The position numbers and the translations under genes are program-made. Under the pieces are notes generated by a model. The model saw nothing but the letters and a program-made list of their open reading frames with translations, was not told the origin of the DNA and made no database searches. A stretch of 64,000 nt of DNA, from positions 135,120,242-135,184,241 of the forward strand of contig NC_133123.1 of assembly GCF_033568475.1 (NCBI RefSeq), read 5' to 3'. Of this stretch, positions 44,326-57,713 are shown one piece after another. Source of the DNA: Henckelia pumila. Taxonomy: Eukaryota > Streptophyta > Magnoliopsida > Lamiales > Gesneriaceae. Positions within the stretch are counted from its first letter, which is position 1, and every line of letters starts with the position of its first letter.

Positions 44326-46611
44326 CCGAAGAAGTACAAAAATAAATACAAGATTAAGAAATTTAATTGTAAATGAATTCAAAGAAATTATATAATAGAG
44401 AAAGTTTTTGTTCCGTTTCTTACGGTCCAGACCAAGAAGGCAATTAGGCAAGAATAATATTTCCAAGAAAATTTATTTGATCTGTTCCCGGAAGACCTTT
44501 TTTTAGGGGGAAAAAAAATAGAAATAAAGTCAGAAAATTGTATATCTTTAACTTTCCATCCTACAAAGTACAAACCCATCCCGTCAATTTTAATATTAAT
44601 AAAAAATCTTAATAAGTCAAAAATCAAATTTATTTTTTCCTTAACTCATTTAAAAGAAATTATTTAGATTATAACTTAATTCTCAAAGAAAAATAAACCA
44701 TCTACTTCGTTATTCATTTTCATATAATAAACTAACACATCTATATTTATAATTAATAAATAATTATATACATAATAATCATATACGCACACATGCATAA
44801 ACTTATTTCCTTAAAAAAAATTTAAACTTTTAAGCAATCGATAATAAATTTAACACCATGATAAAATAAATTATTGCCATCTATCTAGATTTAATTTAAA
44901 TTTTAATGTAAAAATATGCAATTAAAGAATTTGTTTAATCAGATAATATATCAATCATAAAAAAGTATTTTTTTAAAAAAATATTCCGTCGATTCTTTTC
45001 AACCTGGTCGGAAATATATACATTCTAAAATATATTATTAATTTTCACTACAAATTTAATGATATTCCATGTATTTATACAATGTGAGATCGTTTTCCAT
45101 CGACTGCAAACAAATACAACCAACAAGAAAAGAGAAAAAGGACACACCATGAACTTGAAGGAATTGAGGTCTTCAAATGGGCAACTAATCTTTGATTGAT
45201 ATAGAAAAACAAATACAAATATATTCTTTTGACCACCATGCCAATTAAAAAAAGATAAACCTTTTCGTGTTTGAAAAGAAGAAAAGATACGATTCGGACA
45301 CTTTTTTTTACACATATATAGTCTTTTACTAGTCACTACCCATTAATTCTCCAAATCTTTGCCAATTTCTCAAAAGCTAAAGCTTTACAAACTTTTGCTT
45401 TTTGAAAATTTTCTCCTCGCAACCATATAAATCTCCATTTACCTGCACCGAAGATATACACCAACATGAACAAGACATTGAACTAAAGTTTCGATTCCCA
45501 CTCACAAGAGAGATGATTGTAAAGGACTTGACAGTAGAATTTCCCACAAGAATGACACTAATAACCATTTAACTTATACACAATGTATGATTGTAACTTG
45601 TAAGCTTCACAAAGATCAAAACAAGAATCAAATGTTAATCCAAAGAGGCCACATGAAGCACGGTTCTATACGTTAGAGATTATGACTCGTCGAAATTCCA
45701 AATATATTTCTTAGTTATCTCTTTTTTTTAAGAAATACCATATTGACTCATTCCCATAAATAAATGCCCATTAAAATTTGCATGTATCAAGGTCCCTCTA
45801 ATCTGGGTTTGTCTCGATGCACCGACAAGGATTTGATAATCTCCCAAAGGACCCCCTCCCCTCCCCTCCCCTCTCAAGATGTTTTCCAAGTCCTACCCTA
45901 TTTGTAGAATGACTAAAACACCCCTCTACTCTCCTTCAAGAATCAGTGTCGGCCAGCAGACAAAATGGTTAAGCGTTGTATCCCCACATCTCCCTTATTT
46001 GGCTATAAATTTCATCTCCCTGAAAAAAAGAAAAGTATGCCAACAACCAAAAGGTGGTTGTAAACATTGTTTATGTCCGTAACAAGCACAAATTGACAAC
46101 ATAGAGCCCACGGGAGGTACTCAAAATAAAACACCGATATCTTCAAGTGGTTGGGATTAACAAAATCTAGATGTCTTTTTTTACTTTCCGAGGAAAATGC
46201 ATTTTGGTCATGTATAATTTAGGCGTGAAGATACGTTTTTATTTCGAAACTCCACACATCTTACAATTGGAGGATAAAAAGATTTGAATTTTACATGTAA
46301 AAATTTTCTTTAAAATTCAAGTTCCACCTAGTGCCACACCGAGAAACCTAATTCACACAATCAATTACATAAGGCAATTAGATGGTTCTAACTTGTAAGT
46401 TCGTACTGCGCCTAATTTTACTGTTTTCGAGTGTAGGAAAGCACATGGGGGCCTCATAGACATAAGCAGGCAAAATAATGGAAGTAATAAATATAAAGTA
46501 AAGTGACAATTTAATACCTGTGATAAAATTAAAGAATGATAAAATAGTCAAAGCTGGTGGGGCTTACCTTTTTTTTTTTTTTTTTACTCTTATAAGAAAT
46601 AGTGAAATTGT

Positions 46612-49600
46612 TCAAGAGGTTTTTGGGGTAGCTTGCTTGAATGTAACAGTGGGAGCTATTCCACAACTCCTCCTCTGATGTTCCAGCACTAGCTGCTCAG
46701 CGAACCATTCGAGTTTCTCGAAATTGCTCCTCTCTCCTATCCTTTTACCATTGAAGAGGACCGATTCGACGTTTTTTTGTTTCAGCATATCATCAGCCGC
46801 TCCGATCAGCATTTTCACTTTGCTAGGAGTAGGGCATGACTCGATGTTTGAACCATGTCGACCCAAGTTGGTTCCATTAGCCTGCGACTCGAGAATTCGG
46901 TCGAAGTATTAGCAAACACGCTATGTTAGATGGGATGTAACTCGAGAGTATAGCTCAATACCAAATAGGGATCCTTGTGAACATAAACAATATTAACACA
47001 GTAGTAGATCAGAACCAAGATTTTGATTATGGGCAAGATAAGTTCCCATTGTGAAAAAACAAGTAAAATAAAAAGAATAAGGGGCGACTCATCATGCCCG
47101 GGTCCCATCCCGTCCCAATAATATTTTATCAAAAGATGCACCTAGCATAATTTTTAATTTTTGTGAACATAATAATGCAAAGAATAAGCAACCAACACAA
47201 GGAGCCACTTCTGAACAACTTAAGTCAACAACTTGCAGTATAATCACAATTCCCAACTCAGATTCAAGAAGACAAATAAGTTTTAATTAGCTTATCCTTC
47301 CATACTTATCCGAACCCCTAACTGCTCATATGGTCTAACAGTACAATTTCTGTTTTTTGGTCAATTCCATATGCATTCATGCATATAAATAAAGCTTAGC
47401 AAGAGATCACAATCACCAATATGCATATATTATAGTACACCTGGGAAAAGAATCAACTAACAGAACCAATAATCTTCTTATGGTGCTGGACCATAAAAGA
47501 AAAGGAGCAAATAGACCCCACACTATGCTAGTGATCCGAACAAACAATTAGGCGAAATACAAGATTAGGAAGAAATATCAAAACCCTTGTAGTTAATGCC
47601 AGCACAAGATCTGTACAAAAAAGAAATGTTTCATCTGAGTGAAAATTTGAATTTCTTGCTGAGTTGCATAAAGCAATGATTTACAAAATAACATACTCTC
47701 ACATTAAAACATTTAACTGACAAAATAACTAGACTTTATGAAGGTTGTCAATACGCGTGCGGTCAAAATATACCACCCTGGAAAACAGTACCGAATGAAG
47801 GTAACAATGTCCATAAATGTTTGGAACACTCCATTTTGGTTGGCATTTTGGCAAGAGGACACCATGTTCAATATATGCTGACCATGTTGGGAGATGAACT
47901 CCGTATCTAATACACATAATCAGATGTATGAATCTCCTAAATTGCCATATATGTAAGACTCCAAAGTATATTTATGCATCCAAAGGTATATGATACAAAT
48001 GTAGTGTTTCTTCTTGTATAGGATATATATCTACCACGGACTTACTACCCAATCCATCAAATCAATTACACGGACGGAACTAGAAAAGAGGAGAAGTAAT
48101 TAAGACGATCCGAAACAGAAGGAAATTCATTTCACTAGGTAGTTATCCAAAATATCTGAGTATTCTCGCCATTTGAAACAAAAAGGCATGTTGGTCTCAA
48201 TAACATTTTTTGCCAATTGAAACCAGGGACAAAACGATTCTCAATGTCTCTATCAACAAATGCTACTGGTCACTACTCTTAGGCCTGTTCGCTCCCTTCA
48301 CTCAAGTGCACGTTCTTCTTCATAACAAGAACCCGGAAATAAATTGCATGCTCCCAAAATATCTACTTTAGCCCGCCCCCGTCCCCGTCCCCAAGCCTGT
48401 CTCACCTCACCAGAACCTCCAAAGAAAAATCTTGTATCCATTGATAAAATTTGTTATTATTCACATTTCAAAAGTAAACTCTGAGCTCCAAGATACTTTT
48501 AAATGGTAAGTTCCACATAAGTAGTGCTCAATTTTCAGCACCCAAGAGGCAAAGGCGGAGGTTTACCTGAATGCGGACGTAATTGCTGCCACGGCTCTGA
48601 CCGAAAGCCAAAGCCACGGCTTGGTCAACCAACTCGGCGGAGCCATCGGCCGAAATCCTAGCCGACGGCCGAGCCCAATCTTTGGACTTCCATTTCTTGA
48701 CCTCCTCGTAGTCAAAGCTGCCTCCGAGAACCTGGCCGCCGGCTCCGAGTGAAAGTACCAAAATATCCTCGACCCCTTTCACAAAAGGGAATTCCTGTTT
48801 GTTATGCAGCACGTGGGTAATAGCCGCCGCCGTGGGGTTGTTCATCGCCAACCCTCCGTCCACACCAAAGCAACGTGTCGACCCATCAACCGACTTCATG
48901 CAAACCGGGCCGAATAGACCGGGTTCAGCTGCGGTGGCCATACATACCTCCCAGAGGTTGAAATCGAAGCCGTCTGATTCGAGAGCATCTGCTCGGGAGA
49001 ACAGAAACGGCGCCATACTTGCGAGGTCGTAGCAAGGAATCAAAACCGGTTTCAAAGTATTTTTCAACGTTAAGCTGCGCCCGGTTTTCTCATCCTTGAA
49101 AGCTTCCTTTATCGCCTTCTCCAAACCGGTGGCGGCAAAATCCGCGCCACCGGTTTTCCTGAAAAATCGCGTGAGTATGTTGCCTTTGTAACCGCGTGTT
49201 TTCGCGGGGTGGCAGAGTTTTTCCCCCTCCGCCTCCAGAAACTTCCACGTGTCATCGGCGTGGAAGATCGGGCGGCTCTGATCGTTGCTGGCGAAAAGCA
49301 TCGCCGTGAAAATACCACCCACTCCGGCCCCCGCGGCGACGTCGAAATAATCAGCAACTCTCGCGTTTGGATCGCCGGACTTCCTTTTCAACGCCGTCTC
49401 CAAAAACGACAGCGCTTTACCCGATAGAATGTTGTGCATCCCACCGCCATCTATGCTGAGGATGCATACCTTCCACCTCCCTGCCTGAACCCCGTCTTCT
49501 TCTTTGCTTCTGAGCTGCAGCTTCGGAACCCACATCTTCTCATCATCACAGCCGAATAAAAAATTGGTTTCCAGTATCGAGAAAATCTCGTAGCTCAATT

Positions 49601-49673
49601 TATCCGCATCAATACTGGGTTCTCGCAATCCAAACGAATAACTTTTAACATTATCCACACCAATACACGCCAT
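46612..49673 (-). CDS. pPLAIII: Patatin-related acyl hydrolase, class III (2 exons)
   Basis: Exon 1 is 48567-49673 and exon 2 is 46612-46881; the 1685-bp GT-AG intron sits between NYVRIQ and ANGTN. Phases agree and the product is 458 residues, close to class III patatin-related proteins. The patatin domain spans about residues 65-290. The oxyanion block is SIDGGGMHN, where the family usually has DGGGMRG. The nucleophile position reads GAGVG, the G-x-G-x-G form typical of class III in place of G-x-S-x-G. The dyad motif is GVDGGLAMNNPTAAA, and the C-terminal block is MLKQKNVESVLF...HQRRS. Class III enzymes hydrolyse polar lipids and influence cell elongation and wall cellulose in Arabidopsis. 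The start is the first Met. The Arg-to-His change may affect activity. Confidence 0.92.
46882..48566 (-). other. Long intron of the patatin-related gene
   Basis: 1.7 kb of AT-rich sequence with GT-AG borders. No repeat with clear ends and no nested gene was recognised. Confidence 0.7.
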
Positions 49674-51204
49674 TTCGCAATACGGAACAAATATTATCCT
49701 TCCGCAAACTAATACATCAGTTTCCCCGTCTCCGTAATCTTCGAAGCTAGAAACAGGATAAGAAGTGGGTCTCCAGGTGATTGCAGACTACAAAAGGAGA
49801 AGGGGTCAAAGAAGAATTAATACTGGCAAACGAGGAATGAGGAAAGAAGATGAAAGCTAGCGGGGGAAATGAAGCAGAGCAGTATTTTGCAGTGTGAGTC
49901 TCTTCAATTCTGCCTGCTTTTTATAACCAAAATAAATTATTATTTATTCATACCTAATAACAATAATACACCAGATATTGCAATATTATTTTATAAACAA
50001 ATATGAACCATGCAATTAATTTTTTTAATTTATTTAATTAAAAGAATCGTGAAGGAAATTTTATCGTTAGATTTAAAATTAAAGACCAACTATTGTTTAA
50101 TTTTTTTTTTTAAAATATAATAATGTATTTAGCGACAGCGTAGCTATATACATCATAGCAAGTGTGGGTTATCGTGTCACTAATAATCAATTAACTGGTG
50201 GTTAAATTGCTCGCAAACTCTTGTTTTAATACAAGACAATAGGTTCGTGTGAATTCTTTGTCATGTCCATAATTGTTCACCTAGCGGATGGCCAGATTAA
50301 GATAACTCAAGTTTTGTATAATAATAACTATTCTATCGTTTCAATTATATATGTTTTTTTGTCTCAAATATATAATCGTATATTATATTTAGTAATTTTT
50401 TGTACATTTTTTTGATTTAAAATATTTGAGTTGCAGCATTATCACCAGTTATAGCTTTTAGTAAAAGACAAACGTTCGGTCATACGGTATTCACAAACTA
50501 CTCATTAATTAATTTTAAAAAATATTATTACAACATAAATTTTTTTATGAAATCGTTTTACAAATCTTTTTGTGAGATAGATCCAACTCGTAAAAAAATA
50601 TTATTTTTTACTACAAATATAATAATATAAATTGAGTCGATTGATCCATGATTTAACATTACATACTTTTGCGTATAAGATTTAACATTACATACTTTTG
50701 CGTATAAGAGTGTTTATTGTGAGACAATTTCACATACAAACTTACACAGGATTATAAGAAAGCTTTGTAATGTTAAACCCAAGTTTATTTATTTATCATG
50801 AACATATCAGATAGTTTCACTCCTTGATTATCTGAATGTAATATAATTTAAACTATTATTTAAAATTTATGATAAAAAGTATTCTATATATTACATGTAT
50901 ATTTATGTATATAAATATATTAGCATTAAATTTGCATCAAGTTTCGTCATCAACAAATCAAAATTTTTAAAATTTTATAATCATGTATCGAGTCATAGTA
51001 ACGTATAATGGTGAGTGGTTTATTTTTTTCAATGAAAATTCCTTTAATTTTTAACCAAAAAAAAACCGGTCTAATGTGAAACAGTTTGGACTGGATCGGA
51101 TGAGAAGGGCCCGGCTGTTGCCGTCAAGTGCTCCCAAATTTCATCATAATATAACGGTAATCTCGCAGCAGATTTCTGGTCAAACATGGGGTCACTTCAA
51201 TTTC
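49674..51204. other. 5' flank of the patatin-related gene and intergenic DNA
   Basis: The first about 250 bp are the likely promoter/5' UTR. The rest is AT-rich, with a 31-bp direct duplication containing ACATACTTTTGCGTATAAGA at about 50650-50712 and a diverged MITE-like stretch around it. Confidence 0.5.
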
Positions 51205-51207
51205 TTA

Positions 51208-53473
51208 GTGCATGTTCAAGGTTAGGGGTGAGATGAAGTTGATGTGAGAAAGTTGGTAACATTATTTTATGATGATGTTAGCGATGATAGCTTTATTGCT
51301 TGGTTTTGCGAGGGTGAGATAATGTTGTAGAGATGATGTTGAAATATTAATTTTTTATTTCATTAAATATATATTTTTATTTAAACACAAAATAAATTTG
51401 CATAAATTAAAAGAAATTAAAATTACACATAATTAAAATTTAAATATTACAAAAAATTCAAAATACAAGAAATTAAGAAATTTTAAAAAGTAAAAATAAT
51501 TAAAGCAATACCAACAACAAAATAAATTACTGCCCAAATCTTTTACGAAGAATTGTTTGTTGCATCTTCGTAAAATATTTACGTTGCACATCATTCATGT
51601 TTGGATCATTAATATTTTTTTCCATGATTCGATTTTCTTGCTCTCTCTCAGCCTCCATCTCTTTCATCGCTTGTTTTCTTTCCTTCATTTCTTGCTTCCT
51701 CAACTCTATTTCGTGCTTTTTGGACATCCGTTCCTCAATTTTTGCATAATGCTCTCTTGCCATAGAAATTTTCGTATCCTCAATTTCATAAAATCTTGTT
51801 TGCTCCTCACGCATTTTTGCATACAAATCTGTCATGGAATTTTTTGAGCCAGATCCTTTCATGTTTGCTTTGAAGGCCTTTTTTCCCATTGGTCTAATGG
51901 TTTTCTCCACTTCTTGCACGTCATTTCCTTTATCGGTTGTAGGCGTATCAGTGGGAGTGGAAAAAGGAGATGGAGATGATTCACCATCAATATTTTTCAG
52001 CTTTTTGATCGCATTTGTCGTATCGCCTTCGTATTTTGCTAACGACCATATCCTCCATTTCGGTTTATCCTTAAGGACTAACCAAGTTTTTTCGTCGGAC
52101 CATGTGGTTCCACAATCTCTCTCAAACATTGTTTGAGCTTGAGCATACTAATTAAAAATAATAATTTAGCAATTTTTTTACTATCAAAGTAGAATAAAAC
52201 ATTGTGATAAAATTTTAAAAATACCTTCATTTCAAATGACGATCCACTTTGGTTGAGGACTTCTATTTCGCTCATTTTGTTTTGAAAAGCGAAAACTCGT
52301 TTTGCAAGATCTTGAAAATGTTGGCGCATGTTGTCCCTAGAACGAACTTTCCATCCTATTGGCAACTCTTGATTATATTCTTTTTCAACCATTCCCCAAA
52401 AACTAGCATTGCTTTGGTCATTTCCAAGTGCCAGATTGGTAGACGCGTTGGCACCATGCCTTTGCAAGACGTTCATCTTCATCTTTCAACCATTTTTTCC
52501 TCGTGATGGCGTCACCCCCACTTGCAGCAACAACTTGTTTTCCTTTTCTTTTTGATTTTGAAGATGTAGTTTCGAAAATAGGAGGAGAGACTTCGTTTGG
52601 ATTTTGGAAAAATTGAGTTTGATTGAACATGTGACTCAACATTTGCTCGTCGGAGTATTGCGATTGAGAAAGACCAATCCACTGGGTATTGAATTGCGAA
52701 AAGTTTGGTGGAGGAGAATTAAGATCATCATTGTTCCATGGATTCATTTTCGGATTTGGATTGAATGAAATCAAAGAAGAAGATTTTTTTTTAGAATAAA
52801 AGTGTAGTAGAAGTTGATGATTTATCAATGAGTAATGAAGAATATATATAGAAGATTGAAAAATATAGCCGTTACTAGCCGTTGGAGGTTTTTTTGAATT
52901 TTTTATTTTTTAAAAAAAAATAAATAATTTTTTAATTATTAATTTTTTAAATTTTTAATGATTTAAAAGGTCAGATTAATCTGGACCGTTGGATCTCCAA
53001 CGGCCAGATTAATCTCACCATGCAATTTTAAAAAAAATGAAATAAAAAAAGTAAAAAAAAAAGAACAAAGAAGAAAGTCGTTTGAATAAATTAAAAAAAT
53101 AATAAAAAAAAAGATGGGGCATCACCGCGCGGAAAATCTTCGCGAGAGGCCCGCATCTTCCTCGCATGCGGATAACATCCGCCTGCGAGATTCTGATGAA
53201 GTGGGGCGAGGAAGCCCAGATTTCTTGATGATCGATAGGAATTTGAAAATTTGAGTGAAATGGCTGAAAAAAAAAGTGATGAAAAAAGTGAGATAGCCAT
53301 GGAAAAAGAAAAAGAAAAAAAAAAAAAAATTTAGAGGTCAAAAGAAAGAGAGTGCAAAAAAGTGAGATGATCTTTGAGAGAAAAAAAGAGAGGAAAGAGA
53401 CCAATAAAAAAGAAAATATTATGGTCCAAAATTGTGTGGTTAAAAAGTTTTTGCAATTGAATAGTACATGCCC
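51208..53473. mobile_element. PIF/Harbinger transposon, ORF1 only, TTA duplication
   Basis: The element is 2266 bp with termini GTGCATGTTCAA (left) and, inverted, GGGCATGTACTATTCAA (right). It is flanked by TTA at 51205-51207 and 53474-53476, the target site of PIF/Harbinger elements. It encodes the Myb/NAM-like ORF1 on the minus strand. The DDE transposase gene is absent, so it is non-autonomous. Near the right end CAGATTAATCT-type sequences recur inverted (52972-53015). Confidence 0.8.
51527..52747 (-). pseudogene. Harbinger ORF1, Myb/SANT-like and NAM-associated protein, frameshifted
   Basis: Start at Met 52747 (MNPWNNDDLNSPP), with a Pro/Asn/Gln-rich N-terminus. A nuclear basic patch (KSKRKGKQ) and the start of a Myb/SANT-like domain follow (KKWLKDEDERLAKAW). 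At about 52440-52470 the frame changes; the domain continues one frame over (FWGMVEKEYNQ, then GWKVRSRDNMRQHF). A 77-bp GT-AG intron (52148-52224) leads to the last exon, 51527-52147, with the NAM-associated C-terminal region and a long charged coiled coil (MSKKHEIELRKQEMKERKQ). Such proteins bind the transposon ends with the transposase in PIF/Pong systems and are often misnamed glutathione S-transferase T3-like. One small indel breaks the copy. Confidence 0.8.
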
Positions 53474-53476
53474 TTA

Positions 53477-54063
53477 GCACTCTAATCTCTATTGCACGTG
53501 GATTTGCAACATACACGTCTTGGATTTGACTCTCCCATAATCAAGTCTCAATCGAGTGAAATTTCACCCAAACACGATTAGATGCACTCTCAAGACAATG
53601 TTTAAGATTATCGATCGAGGCGAACCCAATTTAATCTGGCAACTCGCTGAGTGACTAGATAAAAAAGGGCTAAGTTTTGTCCAAGATCAACCCGAACTCG
53701 TCTCGTGACAACACCCTGTACAGTCAAAACTAGAACTAGCAAAATGATCCGAAAGCTTCATTCCAGGCAAATGTAGCCAAAACTAAAGGAAAAGGTATAC
53801 CGATATGTATTCTAGGTGATTTAATTGATCACATTGAGCATCTAATTCTAACAACTGCAATGGCGAACTATTGGCCAAGTTTTTGCAGCATCTATAGGGT
53901 GAACTAAATATGGTAAGGATAAAAAAATTATGCTGCGTAGCAAGTAAAATTAAACATAGGATTTCGAGCACATTCCAAGCCAAAGCTCTTTGAATCTCTA
54001 TAGTTTCTTAACTTCTGTAGCAGCAACGGTCGTTAAATTGAGCCGAAAAGTGCTTTGACCCTC
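53477..54063. other. Intergenic DNA, 3' flank of the PDI gene
   Basis: No gene or repeat recognised. The right end is presumably the 3' UTR of the minus-strand PDI gene. Confidence 0.5.
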
Positions 54064-57000
54064 TCATAATTCATCTTTCACGTCATAACTGCTCGCTTCG
54101 TGGCTTGCAGTGGAATCTGAAGAAGCTGCAGTTCTCTGTTGTGAGGCTGGTTTATGAAGCTTGAAAGGAATGGATGCGTGTTTCTTTAAGAATTTGTAGT
54201 AGGCCACAACTGTGCGGTCGGTGTCACAAGTAATCTGCGACGAAGTATATTTTGATACATAAGGGTAGTGTATACCAAATGTAAGGAAGATTTTAAAATA
54301 TAGAAATAAACTACTGTTCCTCAACCAAAAAAAAAAAGAAATAAACTACTGCTTACAGGATCAAAACTCTTGTTGCCAGCTGGGAAGAAAAGAAGAGTGG
54401 GGAAACCATCTGGCTGTAAAACACACAGTCAAATTGGCATCAGGAAATCTATACAGAAATGTGTATATGCCTAATGTCTCGAGGACTTACCTTCTAAATT
54501 AAGGTCTACACGAAATCTATACTTTAAACTTCCCAAATAGAAAAATGGGTTGTCAGAAAACCACGCGTGGAAAAAACGGGAGGTACCTTAGCTCGAGGGT
54601 GCTCATTTGTTGTCCCATCCATCTTGGCAATGATGAGGGAATCTACCCCTCTCAAATGCTTGCCAAGCTTGTCGTATATAGGTTCTAAAGATTGACAGTG
54701 CCCACACCAAGGAGCATATATCTATTCCAAAACAATAATCATAACCCACATAAAAAAACAAATTTAATGATCATCCCATGTTCATTCAGGTGCAACAGTA
54801 CTCATATACATATCTTACTGTAAGTTGCAATTGGTGTTAAATAGAAATAATTTAATTTCTAGATACTACTTTGAATATAACATCGTCACAGATGAGCAGA
54901 ATTGTACCTCAAGAAGTACGTCTTTGGACTCATCCAACACGATTTCATCAAAGTTGTTGCCCACTACTATTTTGACATCTCCATCATTCTGTAAAAAGAA
55001 ATAACAAAAGTGGGATCGGATGTTCCATGGATACACGTCAATGTCAAAGTAACCAATTGAAACGTACCTTTTCAGGAATAGGATCGGATTTGTAGAAGGG
55101 CCGAAGATTATCTTGCAAAAAATTTTTGCCAAAAGACTACAATATTAACAAAATCCTTTAGACCACAAAAACTCACAGTTTCAGAAATTGTTCAGTTCCA
55201 TGAGAACAAGTATTGAATAACCTTGATGCTGCTAATGGTCAATTCTCCATCCAATAAAAACTTCCTGGCATCATCATTTCCTGTGTATGCAATAACCTGG
55301 ATTTCAAATTCTTGTTATCAGATAAAGTTTTCATTACTTAATATATTCATGAATAAATGGGGAAAAAAAATACAAAATGAAAAAAAAGTTACGGGACAAG
55401 ATACAACAACGAAAACAGGGAAGATTTTAGACAGGGGAATACCCTTGGCGAGGCTCCACTGACTCCAAAGTATTCGGAGACTTCTTTCCCGACATCTTCA
55501 TTATCCAATTCCACATAAACACATAGAAGCTGCAGTAGATTCAATAAAACAATTCACAGTTGAAACATGTATCTGGTATCGCAATTTGGCACAAGCTAAA
55601 AAGAATGGAGAGGAAATGACAAAGAACCAAATAGCAGGAACCTATATGGAAATAAACTGAAATTTGCTTCAGTATGTTTCATTAAAAAATCATGCTCACT
55701 TGGCTAACCATATTACATTATTGAATTTTAATAGTGCAAAACTTTTTCCATCGAAAAATTTAGAGTGGGTCTTCAAAATAAATCAGATCAGATAGAAGAC
55801 AAGCCAAAGCAACAAGATAAGAGTTCCTAATTCTTACAGAAATATAGGGTTATCCCAAAATGAGATACAAACCATGCTTCAGTTTTGCACCCGCAGAATT
55901 TTTTTTTCTAAAAAAATACAGGCTCACCCCACTTCCAAAGTTTCGAAGTCACTGAGATAATAAGGAAAATAATGCGACTTTTAAAAGTTAGGCTATGATA
56001 CTGTAGATTCTGATCTAGAGAAGAAATGTGTAACTACTCTGTTAATTGAAGCACGCTGATAAAGACTGTAGTCACCTTTCCCTTGACAGTTTTTGCTGCT
56101 TCTAGAAATGTTGGATATAATTTCTCCGAATCACTGGAAGTGGCAAAAATTATCAACTGTGATAAAAAAAATTGAACAAAATTAAATCAGCCTGCAAATA
56201 AATATATGCAGGGAACACAAAATAGAATTCTTCTCATCTACTGTTAAAGTGGATCGGCCAAAGATACCTGTTTCTTGATAGGATTTTCAAACACTTGTCG
56301 TGCACTCTCACGTGTCAAATTGGTGACAAGAGGAACCTTATTCTCAAATACAAAGTCTGCTATTTCCGACTTAGTGAACTGGCCATCTGCGCTAGCACCG
56401 AATAATGAACATAATTAAAACATAAGGTTAAGTTCTCAAAGAAGAGACTAGGAAAACTTACCAAAAATGCTAAGTTTTTCAGCTTCTTTTTTAATTACAG
56501 CCAAAGCTGGACGTTTGATGAGAGGATCGACGTGGAAGAGCTTTGCCACATCTGAAGATGTGGTCTGGTAAAAGCTAACATCATCTTCAAGCTTTGAGGC
56601 AGCACCAAGTTCCTCACTATCTGAACCCTACAAATTTATCGGTTGATCAGTCAGGCTTGTACACGCGTCAAAATAGATTTTGCCTAGGCAAACTGATTAT
56701 TGCAATGAAATTTCAAACCCACGTCATGAATAAGCTTCACACCAAGGGAATTAGCTAAATTTATAAATTTTACTAATTTTATCGCCAATTTTCCTCTTTA
56801 AACTCAGGAAAGACAACCTAAAAGATTAGAAATATGGATAATCATACCACCAAACTTTCCAAATAGCCCAAAACTAATTTGTCTTGAGCTGCCAGAATGC
56901 TTTGTGCCTCGTCAATCGTTGTAATATTTTGCAGTACCGGCCCTATCTTTTTCTTCAACCAAGAAACAATAGAATCTCTGCAACAAAAATTGTTACATTA

Positions 57001-57713
57001 GAAAATGTCTTGCAACCTAAGCCATCGATTATCTGTAATATCACAGTTGGAAAAACAATTAAAATTATAAAATTTCCTGATAATAAAATCAAATTCTATC
57101 GACGAACACACAGTTTCAAAATAACTCACGTAACACGCAAAAGGTCAAAATTTTACTTGGTGCGGTGACCAGTATAGGGTTTTTGAATCCCATCCACGAA
57201 GAAGTAAACAGTAGGAAACCCCTGCACATCGAACTTCTGCGCCAGCTCCGTCTCCTCCGTGCCATCGATCTTTGCCAGCACCACCTCCTCATCCTTGAGC
57301 TCCGTCGCCGCCTCTGCGTACTCCGGAGCCAGTGCCTGACAATGCCCGCACCAAGGCGCGTAAAACTCCACCATCACAAACCTATTCTTCTGGAGGAACT
57401 CGCTGAAGTTTGATTCCTTCAGAACCACCACGTGGGTCTCGTCCACCTCCGGCGCACTGTATCCGCCGTCATCGTCCGAATACGCCGAAAAATAATCGTC
57501 TTCCTCTAAATCGTCGTAATTCTCGTAATCTCTCGGATTGACGTAGGAATTAACTGAATCAGTTGATTCGGCAAAATTGTTGTCGTCTTGCTCAAGAAAA
57601 GTGAGATCTTCATCTTGGTCAGGTTTTGACGACTGTACAGATATACTGAAGCAAATTAAGTACAGGAAAACTGAAAGAATCATCACAGATTTCATTGCCA
57701 TTGCAAGAAACAC
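54064..57713 (-). CDS. PDIL1-4: Protein disulfide isomerase, PDIL1-4 type (12 exons), one-base insertion in exon 6
   Basis: Exons (transcript order): 57157-57713, 56848-56977, 56462-56627, 56268-56386, 56076-56156, 55443-55530, 55222-55296, 55068-55136, 54908-54988, 54587-54721, 54357-54413 and 54064-54234. All borders are GT-AG. The product would be about 575 residues: a signal peptide (about 1-28), an acidic Asp/Glu-rich N-terminal region, domain a with FYAPWCGHC, domains b and b', domain a' with IYAPWCGHC, and a C-terminal KDEL for ER retention. It forms and reshuffles disulfides in the ER lumen. Two CGHC sites with the acidic extension point to PDIL1-4. All phases agree except in exon 6, which is 88 nt instead of 87: an extra T near 55500 gives a premature TGA, with the conserved sequence continuing one frame over. 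Sequencing error and true mutation cannot be told apart here. Confidence 0.9.

Larger units (their letters stand above)
42910..46611. other. AT-rich intergenic DNA
   Basis: No gene was recognised over 3.7 kb. It holds two small inverted-repeat elements (43459-43618 and 43858-43956), a TA microsatellite and a T run (46570-46585). The right end is the 3' flank of the patatin-like gene. Confidence 0.5.

Noticed and set aside
44164-44466. 100-codon frame with a Tyr/Ile repeat
   Set aside because: Produced by the TA microsatellite.
53015-53404. Phe-rich 129-codon frame
   Set aside because: Arises from poly-A/poly-T tracts near the right end of the Harbinger element.
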